Positions 29,153 to 39,433 of a stretch of DNA of 64,000 bases are shown piece after piece. Below the pieces are notes generated by a model that worked only from the letters and a program-made list of their open reading frames with translations, had not been told where the DNA came from and did not search any database. A program made the position numbers and the translations under genes. Location of the stretch: contig NZ_LHUR01000011.1 of assembly GCF_001263795.1 (NCBI RefSeq), positions 1 through 64,000 on the forward strand, written 5' to 3'. The first letter of the stretch is position 1, and each line of letters begins with the position of its first letter. The DNA comes from Clostridium homopropionicum DSM 5847 (GTDB taxonomy: Bacteria; Bacillota; Clostridia; Clostridiales; Clostridiaceae).

Positions 29153-31276
29153 ATGAGAGAAGCTAAAACATTCGAAACTATTGTCGCTGGAAGAAAGCTT
29201 AAAGGTGAAATAGGCAAGGTTGGTATGCTTTCAGATTGTGCCTTAATATTAAGTTATGGTGAAACTGTAATACTAATAAATGCAAATGCCTCAGAAGAGC
29301 CAAAGGAAGGAATTGACTTTTTCCCTTTGAGTATTGAATATCAAGAAAGACTTTACTCTGTTGGAAAGATACCAGGAGGTTTCATTAAAAGAGAAGGGAG
29401 ACCTTCAGATAAGGCTATCCTAAATGCAAGAGCAATTGACAGACCATTAAGACCTTTATTTCCAGATGGATATAGAAATGATGTTCAAGTAGTTTGTACA
29501 GTATTATCAGTAGATCAAGATAATCTACCAAATATACTTGCAATGAATGGAGCTTCATTTGCTTTATGTTTATCAAGTATTCCATTTACAAATCCAGTAG
29601 GTACCGTAGCAGTTGGTTTAATTGATGGAGAATTCATAATTAATCCTACTTCAAAGCAAAGAGAGCAAAGCATTTTAGACTTAACTGTATGTGCTACAAA
29701 AGATAGAGTAATGATGATAGAAGCTGGTGGTAATGAGATACCAGAAGACGTAATGTATGATGCTATTATGTTTGGTTTTGAAGAGTGTAAAAAGATTGCT
29801 GATTTCCAAGAAAAAGTTATGAAAGAATACGGAAAACAAAAGGCTGAAACAAAACTTTATGAAGTAAATAAAGAAGTAGAAAAAGAAGTAGAAGATTTTG
29901 CTTTCCATATGATTAAAGAAGCTATGTATATAACTGATAAAGATTTAAGAAATAAAGCAATTGATGAAATTAAAGAAAAAGTAAACAATGAATTTAGTGA
30001 GAAGTACCCTGATAATTTAATGGATATTTCCGAAACAGTTTATCATATGCAAAAATCAGTAGTAAGAAATATGATATTAAAAGAAAAAAGAAGACCAGAT
30101 GCTAGAGACTTTAAACAAATAAGAGAATTGGATGCTGAGGTTTCAATACTTCCAAGGACACATGGAAGTGGAATTTTTACTAGGGGAATGACTCAAGTAA
30201 TGAGTGTTGCTACTTTAGGTTCAATTAGTGAAGTTCAAATATTAGATGGAATAGGTGAAGAAACATCAAAGAGATATATGCATCACTACAATTTCCCATC
30301 TTATAGTGTTGGTGAAGTAAAGCCATTAAGAGGACCTAATAGAAGAGAAATAGGTCATGGAGCTTTAGCTGAAAAGGCAATTGAGCCATTAATACCGAGT
30401 GAAGAAGAATTCCCATATGCAATTAGATTAGTTTCTGAAGTTTTAAGTTCAAATGGTTCCACTTCTCAAGCTAGTGTTTGCGGAAGTACTCTTGCTTTAT
30501 TAGATGCAGGTGTTCCAATTAAAAGACCTGCTGCAGGAATAGCTATGGGTCTTGTTACAAGTGAAGGCTTAACAGAAGAAGCAATTTTAACTGATATTCA
30601 AGGAATAGAAGACTTCTTTGGAGATATGGATTTTAAAGTAGCTGGAACAGAAAAAGGAATTACTGCAATTCAAGTAGATACTAAAATTGAAGGATTATCA
30701 AATGAATGTATAAAAAATGCTATAGAAGATGCAAGAGAAGCTAGATTAAAAATTTTAGAGGTAATGAATAATTGTATTTCAAAACCTAGAGAAGAAGTTT
30801 CAGTATATGCTCCTAAGGTATTCACAATCAAAATAAACCCAGCAAAAATCAAAGACGTTATTGGTGCTGGCGGAAAAACTATCAATAAAATTATTGATGA
30901 AACAGGAGTAAAAATAGATATTAAAGATGATGGTTCTGTTTTTGTAACTGCTGAAGATTATGAATCTGGTAAAAAAGCTTTAGCAATGATTGATGGATAT
31001 ACTAGGGAAGTTAAAGAAGGAGAAATTTACTTAGGAAAAGTAACTAAGATTTCTAATTTCGGGGCTTTTGTAGAAATTCTTCCTGGTAAAGAAGGTTTAG
31101 TTCATATTTCTAAGCTTGACGTTAAACGTGTAAATAAAGTTGAAGATGTAGTTTCTGTAGGAGATGAAATCTTAGTAAAAGTAACAGAAATAGATTCTAT
31201 GGGAAGAGTAAATCTATCAAGAAAAGATGCTATTAAAGACTCAGAAGCAGAGCAAAAAGAAGAAATAGATAATTAG
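29153..31276 (+). CDS. pnp: Polyribonucleotide nucleotidyltransferase (PNPase)
   Basis: PNPase degrades RNA 3' to 5' by phosphorolysis, with RNase Y (at 40.6 kb) as the likely initiating partner. The 707 residues contain two RNase PH domains (about 1-230 and 310-550, with [13 protein letters not shown] and [15 protein letters not shown]), a KH domain (about 555-615, [13 protein letters not shown]) and a C-terminal S1 domain (about 620-690, [21 protein letters not shown]). AAAGGAGG precedes ATG 29153. Confidence 0.98.
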   Translation: MREAKTFETIVAGRKLKGEIGKVGMLSDCALILSYGETVILINANASEEPKEGIDFFPLSIEYQERLYSVGKIPGGFIKREGRPSDKAILNARAIDRPLRPLFPDGYRNDVQVVCTVLSVDQDNLPNILAMNGASFALCLSSIPFTNPVGTVAVGLIDGEFIINPTSKQREQSILDLTVCATKDRVMMIEAGGNEIPEDVMYDAIMFGFEECKKIADFQEKVMKEYGKQKAETKLYEVNKEVEKEVEDFAFHMIKEAMYITDKDLRNKAIDEIKEKVNNEFSEKYPDNLMDISETVYHMQKSVVRNMILKEKRRPDARDFKQIRELDAEVSILPRTHGSGIFTRGMTQVMSVATLGSISEVQILDGIGEETSKRYMHHYNFPSYSVGEVKPLRGPNRREIGHGALAEKAIEPLIPSEEEFPYAIRLVSEVLSSNGSTSQASVCGSTLALLDAGVPIKRPAAGIAMGLVTSEGLTEEAILTDIQGIEDFFGDMDFKVAGTEKGITAIQVDTKIEGLSNECIKNAIEDAREARLKILEVMNNCISKPREEVSVYAPKVFTIKINPAKIKDVIGAGGKTINKIIDETGVKIDIKDDGSVFVTAEDYESGKKALAMIDGYTREVKEGEIYLGKVTKISNFGAFVEILPGKEGLVHISKLDVKRVNKVEDVVSVGDEILVKVTEIDSMGRVNLSRKDAIKDSEAEQKEEIDN

Positions 31277-31281
31277 AGTAG

Positions 31282-31301
31282 AAGGGCAGTGATGCCTTTT
31301 T
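31282..31301 (+). terminator. Terminator after pnp
   Basis: AAGGGCA (31282-31288) pairs with TGCCTTT (31293-31299) with one G-U pair and runs into a T stretch (TTTTTATTTTAT). Confidence 0.75.
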
Positions 31302-31325
31302 ATTTTATCTTAATCAGGAGGAAAA

Positions 31326-32645
31326 ATGTATAATTCATTTAAGTTAAACAATGGTGTAAAAGTCGTTTTAGAAAGTATTGATTATGTTAACTCTGTTACA
31401 GTTGGAATTTGGATTAAAAATGGTTCCAGGAATGAAAATAAGTATAATAACGGTATTTCTCATTTTATAGAGCATATGCTATTTAAAGGAACTAAAACAA
31501 AATCTGCTAAAGAGATTGTTGAATGTATAGAAGATGTAGGAGGACAACTTAATGCATTTACTGGGAAAGAGGCAACTTGCTTTTATATAAAAATTTTAGA
31601 TACTCATTTAGAATTAGCTTTAGATATTTTATCTGATATGTTGTTTAATAGTTTATTTTTAGAAGAAGATATTGAAAAAGAAAAAAAAGTAATTATTGAA
31701 GAAATAAAAATGAACATTGATAACCCAGAAGATATGTTAATGGATTTATATAGTAAAGCTGCCTATGGAGAAGATTCTCTTTCGTTGCCAATTTTAGGTG
31801 AAATTCAAACAGTAAAATCGTTTAATAGAAATAGTATTATTGAATACATTAATAATATGTATTCACCTGAAAACACAGTGATTTCAATCAGTGGAAAAGT
31901 AGATAGTAACTCAATTGAAAAAATAATAGAAAGATATTTTGGCCATTGGGAGAATAAAAATTTAAATAATCCTGAGATAAAATCACAAGGCTATTCTTAT
32001 CCTATATTAAATAAATCTCATCTGTTTCTAAATAAAAAAATTGAACAGTTACATATGAATTTGGGAATGAGTGGATTAGTTTTAGGTGATGATAACATGT
32101 ATGCATTAATGTTACTAAACACATATTTTGGAGGAGGAGCTTCATCCATTTTATTTCAAAAGATTAGAGAAGAATTAGGTATGTGCTATACAATTTATTC
32201 TTATATATCCTCCTATGTTAATTCTGGAACTCTAAATATATATACTAGTATGAATCCTAAAAGTTCTTTAAAAGCTATTAAATATATAAAAAATGAATTA
32301 GAAAATTTTAAAGTTGATAATTTATTAAAAGAAAGAGATAAAATATTTAAATTGAAAGAACAATTAAAAGGAAATTTTATTTTAGGTTTAGAAAGTACCA
32401 GCAGCAGAATGTTTAGAAATGGCAGAATTGCTTTATTTTTCGATAAGATAATACCACCAGAAGAAATACTAAATAAAATTGATGAAGTTAACACTGATAA
32501 GCTTAATTATGTTATGGAAAATACTTTTTCTAACGGAATTGAAAATTCTGCTTTTGTAGGAGAAAATTTCGACGAGGATAAAATTATAAGAATCTTTACT
32601 CCGGATAAAGTGGCTTTTAAAAATTCAAAAAAAGTTGAATTATAA
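31326..32645 (+). CDS. M16 family zinc peptidase (MlpA/YmxG-type)
   Basis: The 439-residue protein has the inverzincin motif HFIEH with the downstream ligand glutamate in the EEDIEKEKKVIIEEI region, and a second inactive-type half (FGGGASSILFQKIREELG). This is the normal M16 two-domain layout. B. subtilis carries its relative mlpA (ymxG) at the same place after pnp. A role in processing secreted or membrane proteins is suggested by the family, and the substrate is unknown. AGGAGG precedes ATG 31326. Confidence 0.92.
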   Translation: MYNSFKLNNGVKVVLESIDYVNSVTVGIWIKNGSRNENKYNNGISHFIEHMLFKGTKTKSAKEIVECIEDVGGQLNAFTGKEATCFYIKILDTHLELALDILSDMLFNSLFLEEDIEKEKKVIIEEIKMNIDNPEDMLMDLYSKAAYGEDSLSLPILGEIQTVKSFNRNSIIEYINNMYSPENTVISISGKVDSNSIEKIIERYFGHWENKNLNNPEIKSQGYSYPILNKSHLFLNKKIEQLHMNLGMSGLVLGDDNMYALMLLNTYFGGGASSILFQKIREELGMCYTIYSYISSYVNSGTLNIYTSMNPKSSLKAIKYIKNELENFKVDNLLKERDKIFKLKEQLKGNFILGLESTSSRMFRNGRIALFFDKIIPPEEILNKIDEVNTDKLNYVMENTFSNGIENSAFVGENFDEDKIIRIFTPDKVAFKNSKKVEL

Positions 32646-32651
32646 TAATGA

Positions 32652-32692
32652 CTCCTTAATATATATTAATATTATTAATATATATTAAGGAG
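32652..32692 (+). promoter_or_regulatory. 19-bp hairpin sequestering the ribosome binding site of the ymxH-like gene
   Basis: The arms 32652-32670 and 32674-32692 are perfect inverted complements of 19 bp around an ATT loop. The arms open with CTCCTTAATAT and close with ATATTAAGGAG. The right arm contains the AAGGAG of the downstream gene, so the Shine-Dalgarno is paired with a matching anti-Shine-Dalgarno. There is no T-run, so it is a translational control element or coupling device rather than a terminator. Confidence 0.8.
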
Positions 32693-32701
32693 GAAATTAT
32701 T

Positions 32702-32977
32702 TTGGAGGAAAAATTCAGAAGATATAGCGAAATAGAAAAATATGAAATAATAAATATAAATAATGGAGAAAAATACGGGTTTTTAATGAATAATGATATA
32801 TTAATTGACGAAAATGGATCTTTAAAATTTCTTATAGTAAATAAATCTAATCAGCATTTTAGTTTTTTAAAAGGTAGCGACTTTCTTGAACTACCTTGGG
32901 AGTGTGTAAATAAGATCGGTTCTAAAACTATAATACTCGATGTTGAAGAAGAAGATATTAAAAAATCTTATAAATAA
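32702..32977 (+). CDS. YlmC/YmxH family PRC-barrel-like sporulation protein
   Basis: The 91-residue protein begins at TTG 32702, 8 bases after AAGGAGG. The pattern EIEKYEIININNGEKYG...DILIDENGSLKFLIV fits the YlmC/YmxH family, a PRC-barrel-like fold linked with sporulation in clostridia and bacilli. Its place between the M16 peptidase and the aspartate kinase matches ymxH in B. subtilis. Function is not established. Its ribosome binding site is buried in a long hairpin. Confidence 0.8.
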   Translation: MEEKFRRYSEIEKYEIININNGEKYGFLMNNDILIDENGSLKFLIVNKSNQHFSFLKGSDFLELPWECVNKIGSKTIILDVEEEDIKKSYK

Positions 32978-32990
32978 CTTGGAGGAAATT

Positions 32991-34196
32991 ATGAAAATTT
33001 TAGTTCAAAAATTCGGTGGTACTTCAGTATCTACTTATGAAAGAAGAAAATTAGTAGTGAGTAAAATTCTTAAAGCAAAAGAATTGGGTTTTCACCCAGT
33101 AGTGGTTGTTTCCGCTATGGGAAGGAAAGGAGAGCCATACGCGACTGATACATTGCTGTCTACTTTAACTGAAGATTTTAAAAACTCATGTAAACTAGCT
33201 GTTGATTTATTAATGAGCTGCGGGGAGATAATAAGCTCGGTAATTATGTGCAATGAGCTTTATAAAAAAAATATACAAGCATTGCCGCTTACCGGTGGAC
33301 AGGCCGGAATAAAAACTGATAATAATTTTGGAAATGCAAATGTAAAGCATGTAGATGATAAAGTTATTTTAGGTTTATTGGAGAAAAATATCGTGCCTGT
33401 TGTTTCAGGTTTTCAAGGTATTGATGAGGAGGGTTTTATTACTACTTTAGGCAGAGGAGGAAGTGATGTTACTGCTTCTTTGCTAGGAGTAGCTTTAAGA
33501 GCAGAAGGAATCGAAATTTATACTGACGTAGATGGTATAATGACAGCAGATCCAAGAATAGTTGAAGATGCAAAGCTAATAAAAGAAATTAGCTATAATG
33601 AAGTATTTCAATTTGCTGATCAGGGAGCTAAAGTTATTCATCCTAGAGCAGTTGAAGTAGCAATGAAAGGTAATATTCCTTTATTAATAAAAAATACCAT
33701 GAGTGAATGCGATGGAACAGTTATTGATAATTTTGGAGATTCAGAATCAAAAAATGTTATCACTGGAATAACACATATCGACAATAGAACTCAGATAATA
33801 GTTCAATTAAGTGAAAACATTGAGAATGAAAATTATTTTGATATTTTACCTGTTTTAGCCGAAAACTATATTAGTATTGATCTAATTAATGTATTTCCAA
33901 ATCAAAAGATTTTCACTATAGATGATAAAGATTTCGAAAACTTCAATAACATAATGAATTCTTTAGGATTAAAATATTCTTTTAAAGATAAATGTAGTAA
34001 AATTGCTGTTATTGGTTCGAGAATGCGAGGTATACCTGGTGTAATGGCTAAAATATTAAAATCTTTAATTAAAGAAAAAATTGAAGTTTTGCAAACAGCA
34101 GATTCTCATATAACAATTTGGTGTTTAGTAGAATCTAAGTATGCAGTAGATGCTATCAAAGCTTTACACAAAGAATTTGAATTAGATAACAACTAA
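32991..34196 (+). CDS. dapG: Aspartate kinase
   Basis: The enzyme phosphorylates aspartate, the entry to lysine, threonine and diaminopimelate/dipicolinate synthesis. The 401 residues begin with the kinase motif VQKFGGTSVSTYERR. Further motifs are TTLGRGGSDVTASLLG and YTDVDGIMTADPR, with two ACT regulatory domains in the last 140 residues. ATG 32991, 10 bases after GGAGG, is preferred over ATG 32940, which lies inside the preceding gene. The position next to ymxH resembles dapG of the B. subtilis dipicolinate cluster, although spoVF genes are absent here. Confidence 0.92.
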   Translation: MKILVQKFGGTSVSTYERRKLVVSKILKAKELGFHPVVVVSAMGRKGEPYATDTLLSTLTEDFKNSCKLAVDLLMSCGEIISSVIMCNELYKKNIQALPLTGGQAGIKTDNNFGNANVKHVDDKVILGLLEKNIVPVVSGFQGIDEEGFITTLGRGGSDVTASLLGVALRAEGIEIYTDVDGIMTADPRIVEDAKLIKEISYNEVFQFADQGAKVIHPRAVEVAMKGNIPLLIKNTMSECDGTVIDNFGDSESKNVITGITHIDNRTQIIVQLSENIENENYFDILPVLAENYISIDLINVFPNQKIFTIDDKDFENFNNIMNSLGLKYSFKDKCSKIAVIGSRMRGIPGVMAKILKSLIKEKIEVLQTADSHITIWCLVESKYAVDAIKALHKEFELDNN

Positions 34197-34252
34197 AATG
34201 AATAGTCCCTTTCTATTAAGCAAACACTAATTGCAAATAGGAGGAGATTATT

Positions 34253-34945
34253 ATGTGTGATGAAATATCCAGAACAGAAAATAATAAAAATAATTTAGAC
34301 AATATAAAAGAACTAGGAGTCTCAAAAACCAGCAGCATGAATCAGCGATTTCAGATACTCCCAATAATTGGACAGATAGAAGGGCATTCAGTATTACCAC
34401 CACAGTCTAAATCAACAAAATATGAACATTTAATTCCTCAATTAGTTTCTATTGAAACAGATTCAACAGTTGAAGGGGTTTTAATTATTTTAAATACAGT
34501 TGGAGGAGATGTAGAGGCTGGACTAGCAATTTCTGAAATGATAAATAGTTTAAGTAAGCCAACTGTATCCTTAGTGATTGGAGGAAGTCACTCCATTGGT
34601 GTTCCCTTAGCAACCTGTTCTAAATACTCTTTTATTTCTCCTTCTGCCACAATGATAATTCATCCAATTAGAATGAATGGATTGGTATTAGGAGTACCAC
34701 AGACCTTTGAATATTTTAATAAAATGCAGGAGAGAATAATAGAATTTATAGGGCGCACATCAAAAGTTGATAAAGGTGTTCTAAGAAAGCTTATGTTACA
34801 AACAGATGAATTATTAAATGATATGGGAACAATATTGATTGGAAAACAGGCAGTAGATTATGGTATAATAGATGAAGTTGGTGGTTTAAGCGATGCAATC
34901 AAAAAACTAGATCAGATGATTGATGAAGTAAAAAAGCAAAACTAG
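34253..34945 (+). CDS. ClpP-class serine protease, TepA-type
   Basis: The 230-residue protein is of the ClpP/crotonase fold. The probable nucleophile is the serine in GGSHSIGVPLATCS, followed by the histidine in MIIHPIR, and VNTVGGDVEAGLAI forms the oxyanion region. Its position directly before spoIIIE matches tepA (ymfB) of B. subtilis, a cytosolic protein linked with secretion. The N-terminal 35 residues are divergent and polar. AGGAGGAG precedes ATG 34253. It is not the main ClpP of the cell. Confidence 0.85.
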   Translation: MCDEISRTENNKNNLDNIKELGVSKTSSMNQRFQILPIIGQIEGHSVLPPQSKSTKYEHLIPQLVSIETDSTVEGVLIILNTVGGDVEAGLAISEMINSLSKPTVSLVIGGSHSIGVPLATCSKYSFISPSATMIIHPIRMNGLVLGVPQTFEYFNKMQERIIEFIGRTSKVDKGVLRKLMLQTDELLNDMGTILIGKQAVDYGIIDEVGGLSDAIKKLDQMIDEVKKQN

Positions 34946-34976
34946 CTAAGATTTTCTTTAGCTAGTTTTATTTTTT
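34938..34976 (+). terminator. Terminator after the TepA-type gene
   Basis: AAAACTAGCTAA (34938-34949) pairs with TTAGCTAGTTTT (34958-34969), followed by ATTTTTT. The left arm overlaps the stop codon. Confidence 0.88.
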
Positions 34977-35031
34977 AATAAAAAGGATAATTAAATCCTA
35001 TGTAGAAAATAAACATAGAGGTGATATTAAA

Positions 35032-37329
35032 GTGGCAAGAAAAAATAGCAAAAGTAATAAAAAAACACCTGAAAGCACTAACAGATTTGGTAATGATATT
35101 AAAGGAATATTATTAATTACTGTTGGAGTTCTTATGCTATTAAGTGTTTTTATTACAAATTCATCAGGATTAATTGGAATAACAATTAAAAAGACTTTTA
35201 TTGCCCTTATGGGATTAGGATCATATTTTTTTCCATTAATAATAATTTTAACTGGAGTTAGCTATATAATCAAAAATGGCAAGGTAATATTTAATAATAG
35301 ATTTTATGGAATAATTTTGTTTATAACTAATTCACTAATGTTAATTCAAATGATAAACATAAATAAATATTATATAAATAATGATATACTACAAGGAATA
35401 AAAAAAATATATAGCAATCCTAGTATCTTTCACGGAGGAATAATTACATATTTAATAGATATACCTTTGTACAAATTATTTGGAAGTATTGGTTCATACT
35501 TTATAATGACAGCTATATATATAATATCCATAGTATTAATAGTAGAAATTAATATTAAAGATATATTTATGTATTTTAGAACACCTAATAAGGACGAAGA
35601 ATCCATTAAACAAAATAATAAACTTGAAAGTAAAATAGAAGATAACCAATCTTCCTTTATAAAAAATATAAATCATAAAATTAAAATGGTAAACTTTATG
35701 AAATCAACTGAGGGAGATGTTAGTAAAGATAATGTTGAAAATAGGGAAATAAAAGTATTTGAGCCAAGAGTAGCCTTCAGTAAGAACAATGAGAATCTTA
35801 AGGAAAAATCAACTAAAGTCCTTGATAAAAATTCAGATAAATCTGAAGAGGGGTTAAGTGAGGAATTAAATAAAGAAATTAATGAAGGATTAACTAAAAA
35901 TGAGGTAGCCTATATCTTCCCTCCACTTCAGCTTTTAAACTATAATGAAAATATCACAACTAATAAGAGCAGTAAAAAAGAATTGATAAATATTGCTTCT
36001 AAACTTGAAGAAACCTTAAGCAGTTTTGGAGTTGAAGCAAAGGTAATGCAGGTTACCAAAGGACCATCCGTTACAAGGTTTGAACTTCAACCAAGTGCAG
36101 GAGTTAAGGTAAGTAAAATAACTCATTTATCAGATGATATTGCATTAAGCTTAGCTGCATCATCTATTAGAATTGAAGCTCCTATTCCAGGTAAAAGCGC
36201 TGTTGGAATTGAAATTCCAAATAAGGAGACATTACCGGTATTTTTAAAAGAGGTAATTGAATCAGAAGAGTTTAGAAACTTTAATAAAAATATAGCTTTT
36301 GCAATTGGAAAAGACATTGGAGGAAAGTGTGTAGTAGCTGATTTATCTAAAATGCCTCATCTATTAATTGCAGGAGCTACTGGATCTGGTAAAAGTGTAT
36401 GTATCAACACGTTAATTGTGAGCTTATTATATAAATATACACCAGAAGAGGTAAAACTATTATTAGTAGATCCAAAGGTTGTTGAATTAAACATATATAA
36501 TAATATACCTCATCTATTAATTCCAGTAGTTACAAATCCTAAAAAAGCTGCTGGAGCATTAAATTGGGCAGTTACTGAAATGTCAAGAAGGTATAACCTT
36601 TTTGCGGAGAATAGCGTAAGAAATATTGAAGGATATAATGAACTATATAATAAAGGTAAAATAGAAAGTAAGTTACCATGGGTAGTAATTATCATTGATG
36701 AGCTTGCTGATTTAATGATGGTTTGTCCGGGAGAAGTTGAAGAATATATAGCTAGGCTTGCCCAAATGGCAAGAGCAGCTGGCATGCATCTTGTAATTGC
36801 AACTCAAAGGCCTTCTGTTGATGTAATTACAGGAGTAATAAAGGCAAATATTCCTTCAAGAATTTCATTTGCAGTATCAAGCCAGATTGATTCTAGAACT
36901 ATAATAGATTCAGCTGGTGCAGAAAAATTATTAGGAAAAGGTGATATGCTTTATTATCCTGTAGGTGAATCTAAACCTATTAGGATACAAGGAGCATTTA
37001 TATCTGAAGAAGAAGTAGAAAAAATAGTAAACTTTATTAAATCCCAAAAGAGTGAAGTTACTTATGAAGAGGGGATTATCGATGAAATTAATTCTTCTGT
37101 AGAAAAAGGTGATTCTGAAAGTGATGATTTATTAGATGAAGCCATTGAAATAGTATTAGAAAGTGGTCAAATATCTACTTCTTTTCTACAAAGAAGATTA
37201 AGGATAGGGTATAATAGAGCAGCAAGAATAATTGAACAGCTTGAAGATAAAGGAATAATATCTGGTAAAAATGGTACTAAGCCTAGACAAGTGCTGCTAG
37301 AAAATGATAGTTTAAAAAATAATAAGTAA
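35032..37329 (+). CDS. DNA translocase FtsK/SpoIIIE
   Basis: The product is a septum-anchored DNA pump that clears chromosomes at division or sporulation. The 765 residues have four N-terminal membrane segments (about 20-180), a charged linker (about 190-290), the motor with Walker A GATGSGKSVCIN and Walker B VVIIIDELADLMMV, and the C-terminal gamma winged helix (SFLQRRLRIGYNRAARIIEQLE). The start is GTG 35032 with AGAGGTGAT upstream. Both SpoIIIE and FtsK names are used for clostridial members, and the neighbourhood matches spoIIIE. Confidence 0.95.
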   Translation: MARKNSKSNKKTPESTNRFGNDIKGILLITVGVLMLLSVFITNSSGLIGITIKKTFIALMGLGSYFFPLIIILTGVSYIIKNGKVIFNNRFYGIILFITNSLMLIQMININKYYINNDILQGIKKIYSNPSIFHGGIITYLIDIPLYKLFGSIGSYFIMTAIYIISIVLIVEINIKDIFMYFRTPNKDEESIKQNNKLESKIEDNQSSFIKNINHKIKMVNFMKSTEGDVSKDNVENREIKVFEPRVAFSKNNENLKEKSTKVLDKNSDKSEEGLSEELNKEINEGLTKNEVAYIFPPLQLLNYNENITTNKSSKKELINIASKLEETLSSFGVEAKVMQVTKGPSVTRFELQPSAGVKVSKITHLSDDIALSLAASSIRIEAPIPGKSAVGIEIPNKETLPVFLKEVIESEEFRNFNKNIAFAIGKDIGGKCVVADLSKMPHLLIAGATGSGKSVCINTLIVSLLYKYTPEEVKLLLVDPKVVELNIYNNIPHLLIPVVTNPKKAAGALNWAVTEMSRRYNLFAENSVRNIEGYNELYNKGKIESKLPWVVIIIDELADLMMVCPGEVEEYIARLAQMARAAGMHLVIATQRPSVDVITGVIKANIPSRISFAVSSQIDSRTIIDSAGAEKLLGKGDMLYYPVGESKPIRIQGAFISEEEVEKIVNFIKSQKSEVTYEEGIIDEINSSVEKGDSESDDLLDEAIEIVLESGQISTSFLQRRLRIGYNRAARIIEQLEDKGIISGKNGTKPRQVLLENDSLKNNK

Positions 37330-37414
37330 ATAAATATATATTTTACTTGTTAAAATCAATTATTCCATTTAAAATTAATTTTGTGATAATTAACGTTCTT
37401 AAGGAGGAAATTTA

Positions 37415-38752
37415 GTGACTAAATATAAAATTGGACTAATAAGTTTAGGTTGCGATAAAAATAGAATAGATTCAGAAATTATTCTAGGTAATCTTTCAGG
37501 AAATAATGAAATAGTCAACGACCCGAACAAAGCCGACATAATTATAGTAAATACATGCGGCTTTATCGAAAGCTCTAAGGAAGAATCAATAAATACAATT
37601 CTTGAAATGGCACAATACAAAAGAGGCAAGTGTAAAATGCTAATTGCTACAGGATGTTTAACACAAAGATATTCAAAAGAATTGCAGAAGCTAGTACCTG
37701 AAATAGATATTATGCTAGGAGTAAATGATTATGCTAGAATGCAAGAACATATTGCATGTTTCTTTAATAACGAAAATCAAAATATAATTGAATGTAATTA
37801 TAGTGATCAAATTATCAATGAGGGTAATAGGATTTTAACTACTGAAGGTCATGTGGCATATTTAAGAATTTCTGAAGGCTGTGATAATCTATGTACTTAT
37901 TGTATAATTCCTAAAATAAGGGGTAAATATAGGAGCAGAAGAATTGAGAGTATAGTAGATGAAGCCGAAAAATTAGCTTCTATTGGTGTAAAAGAGATAA
38001 TATTAGTAGGGCAAGATACGTCTATCTATGGTACAGATATATATAATGAAAATAAATTACACGAACTTATTAAAGAACTTTCAAAAATTGAAAAAATACA
38101 ATGGATAAGAGTTATGTATTCATATCCGGAGAAAATAACTGAAGAGTTTATTGATGAGATGGCGTCTAACAATAAAGTATGCAAATACCTTGATATGCCA
38201 ATACAGCATATTAGCAACTCAATTTTGAAAAAAATGAATAGAAAATCTAGTAAAGAGTTAATAATTAATAATATAAATAAACTACGAAGCAAGGTAAAAG
38301 ATATAACTTTAAGAACTTCAATTATAGTAGGTTTTCCAGGAGAAACAGAAGAAGATTTTAATGAACTTAAAGAATTTATAAAGGAAATTAAATTTGATAA
38401 GCTAGGAGTATTTAAATATTCACAAGAAGAAGACACCCCTGCTGCCAAAATGGATAATCAAATTGATGAGAATATAAAGGAGTCTAGATTAGAAGAGTTA
38501 ATGCTTACTCAACAAGCTATTTCTAGAGAAATAAATAAAAAGAAAATAGGAAAAACCTATAAAGCAATTGTGGAAGGCTTAAAAAATGAACTATATTATG
38601 GTAGAAGTTATGAAATGGCACCAGAAATAGATGGTGAAATCATGTTTAAGTGTGATAAAATATTAAATATAGGTGATTTTACTGAGGTACTAATTACAGA
38701 TGCCTCCGAATACGATTTATTAGGAGTTGTTAACTATGAATCTTGCAAATAA
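37415..38752 (+). CDS. rimO: Ribosomal protein S12 methylthiotransferase RimO
   Basis: RimO is a radical SAM enzyme that thiomethylates an aspartate of S12. The 445 residues have the N-terminal cluster cysteines in [18 protein letters not shown] and ATGCLTQRY, the radical SAM motif [11 protein letters not shown], and a C-terminal TRAM domain. GTG 37415 follows AAGGAGGAA. It overlaps pgsA by 17 bases. The paralogue miaB lies at 55.8-57.1 kb. Confidence 0.95.
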   Translation: MTKYKIGLISLGCDKNRIDSEIILGNLSGNNEIVNDPNKADIIIVNTCGFIESSKEESINTILEMAQYKRGKCKMLIATGCLTQRYSKELQKLVPEIDIMLGVNDYARMQEHIACFFNNENQNIIECNYSDQIINEGNRILTTEGHVAYLRISEGCDNLCTYCIIPKIRGKYRSRRIESIVDEAEKLASIGVKEIILVGQDTSIYGTDIYNENKLHELIKELSKIEKIQWIRVMYSYPEKITEEFIDEMASNNKVCKYLDMPIQHISNSILKKMNRKSSKELIINNINKLRSKVKDITLRTSIIVGFPGETEEDFNELKEFIKEIKFDKLGVFKYSQEEDTPAAKMDNQIDENIKESRLEELMLTQQAISREINKKKIGKTYKAIVEGLKNELYYGRSYEMAPEIDGEIMFKCDKILNIGDFTEVLITDASEYDLLGVVNYESCK

Positions 38753-39278
38753 ACTTACATTAGCTAGAATAGTGTTAGTTCCTTTCTTTTTGATTTTTAT
38801 TTCATTTAATTCAAAATATACATTAATTATTGCAACTTCAATTTTCATTATAGCAGCTCTTACGGACAAGTTAGATGGGTATATTGCTAGAAGCAGAAAT
38901 CAAATAACTAACTTTGGAAAATTTATGGATCCTTTAGCAGATAAATTACTTGTTACTTCTGCACTTATATCTCTTGTGGAATATCAAATAATACCTACTT
39001 GGGTTGCTATGATTATTATTGGAAGAGAATTTGCGGTAACAGGACTTAGAACTATTGCCGCTTCAGAAGGATTAGTAATTGCAGCTAGTTGGTGGGGTAA
39101 GACAAAAACTGTAACACAAATAGTGGCAATTATATCTGCATTGGTTTATCTAATAAGTAATTCTATCTATATTGAGTATTTAACATATCTATCATTATTT
39201 TTAGCTGTATTAGCTACTATTATTTCAGGCTTTGATTATTTTATAAAGAACAGAAAAGTACTCAGCTCAATTAGATGA
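38736..39278 (+). CDS. pgsA: CDP-diacylglycerol-glycerol-3-phosphate 3-phosphatidyltransferase
   Basis: PgsA makes phosphatidylglycerol phosphate from CDP-diacylglycerol, the product of CdsA. The 180-residue membrane protein carries the complete CDP-alcohol phosphatidyltransferase motif within [10 protein letters not shown]...[10 protein letters not shown] (DG-x2-AR-x8-G-x3-D-x3-D) and four to five hydrophobic segments. ATG 38736, 9 bases after TAGGAG, is preferred over TTG 38727. It overlaps rimO and ends before a strong terminator. Confidence 0.96.
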   Translation: MNLANKLTLARIVLVPFFLIFISFNSKYTLIIATSIFIIAALTDKLDGYIARSRNQITNFGKFMDPLADKLLVTSALISLVEYQIIPTWVAMIIIGREFAVTGLRTIAASEGLVIAASWWGKTKTVTQIVAIISALVYLISNSIYIEYLTYLSLFLAVLATIISGFDYFIKNRKVLSSIR

Positions 39279-39308
39279 TTATTAGTGAAAATATTGGGCA
39301 TAATCATA

Positions 39309-39342
39309 AAAAGTTCCTATAAAGTTTAATATAGGAACTTTT
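39309..39342 (+). terminator. Terminator of rimO-pgsA
   Basis: AAAAGTTCCTATA (39309-39321) pairs with TATAGGAACTTTT (39330-39342), a 13-bp stem with an 8-base loop. Confidence 0.88.
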
Positions 39343-39353
39343 ATCGTATGCTA

Positions 39354-39382
39354 TTGACCTGCATAACGATATATTGTATAAT
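39354..39382 (+). promoter_or_regulatory. recA promoter
   Basis: TTGACC (39354-39359), a 17-base spacer and TATAAT (39377-39382) make a near-consensus sigma-A promoter. A LexA box directly follows. Confidence 0.88.
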
Positions 39383-39388
39383 TTAGTA

Positions 39389-39400
39389 GAACAAATGTTC
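39389..39400. promoter_or_regulatory. LexA (SOS) box of recA
   Basis: GAACAAATGTTC is a perfect palindrome matching the Gram-positive LexA box GAAC-N4-GTTC. It lies at the expected transcription start, 7 bases after the -10, where bound LexA would block initiation. The lexA gene itself lies about 8.5 kb downstream with a similar box. Confidence 0.88.
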
Positions 39401-39433
39401 GAAATGTATGTAACCTGAAAGGGGTAATAAAAT

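Noticed and set aside
37330-37400. AAGTAAA/TTTACTT hairpin after the ftsK/spoIIIE gene
   Set aside because: It is a seven-base, GC-poor stem without a proper T-tract. It was not reported as a terminator.
38026-38448. 140-aa minus-strand frame
   Set aside because: It is antisense to rimO, which carries clear catalytic motifs in the other strand. There are no start signals.
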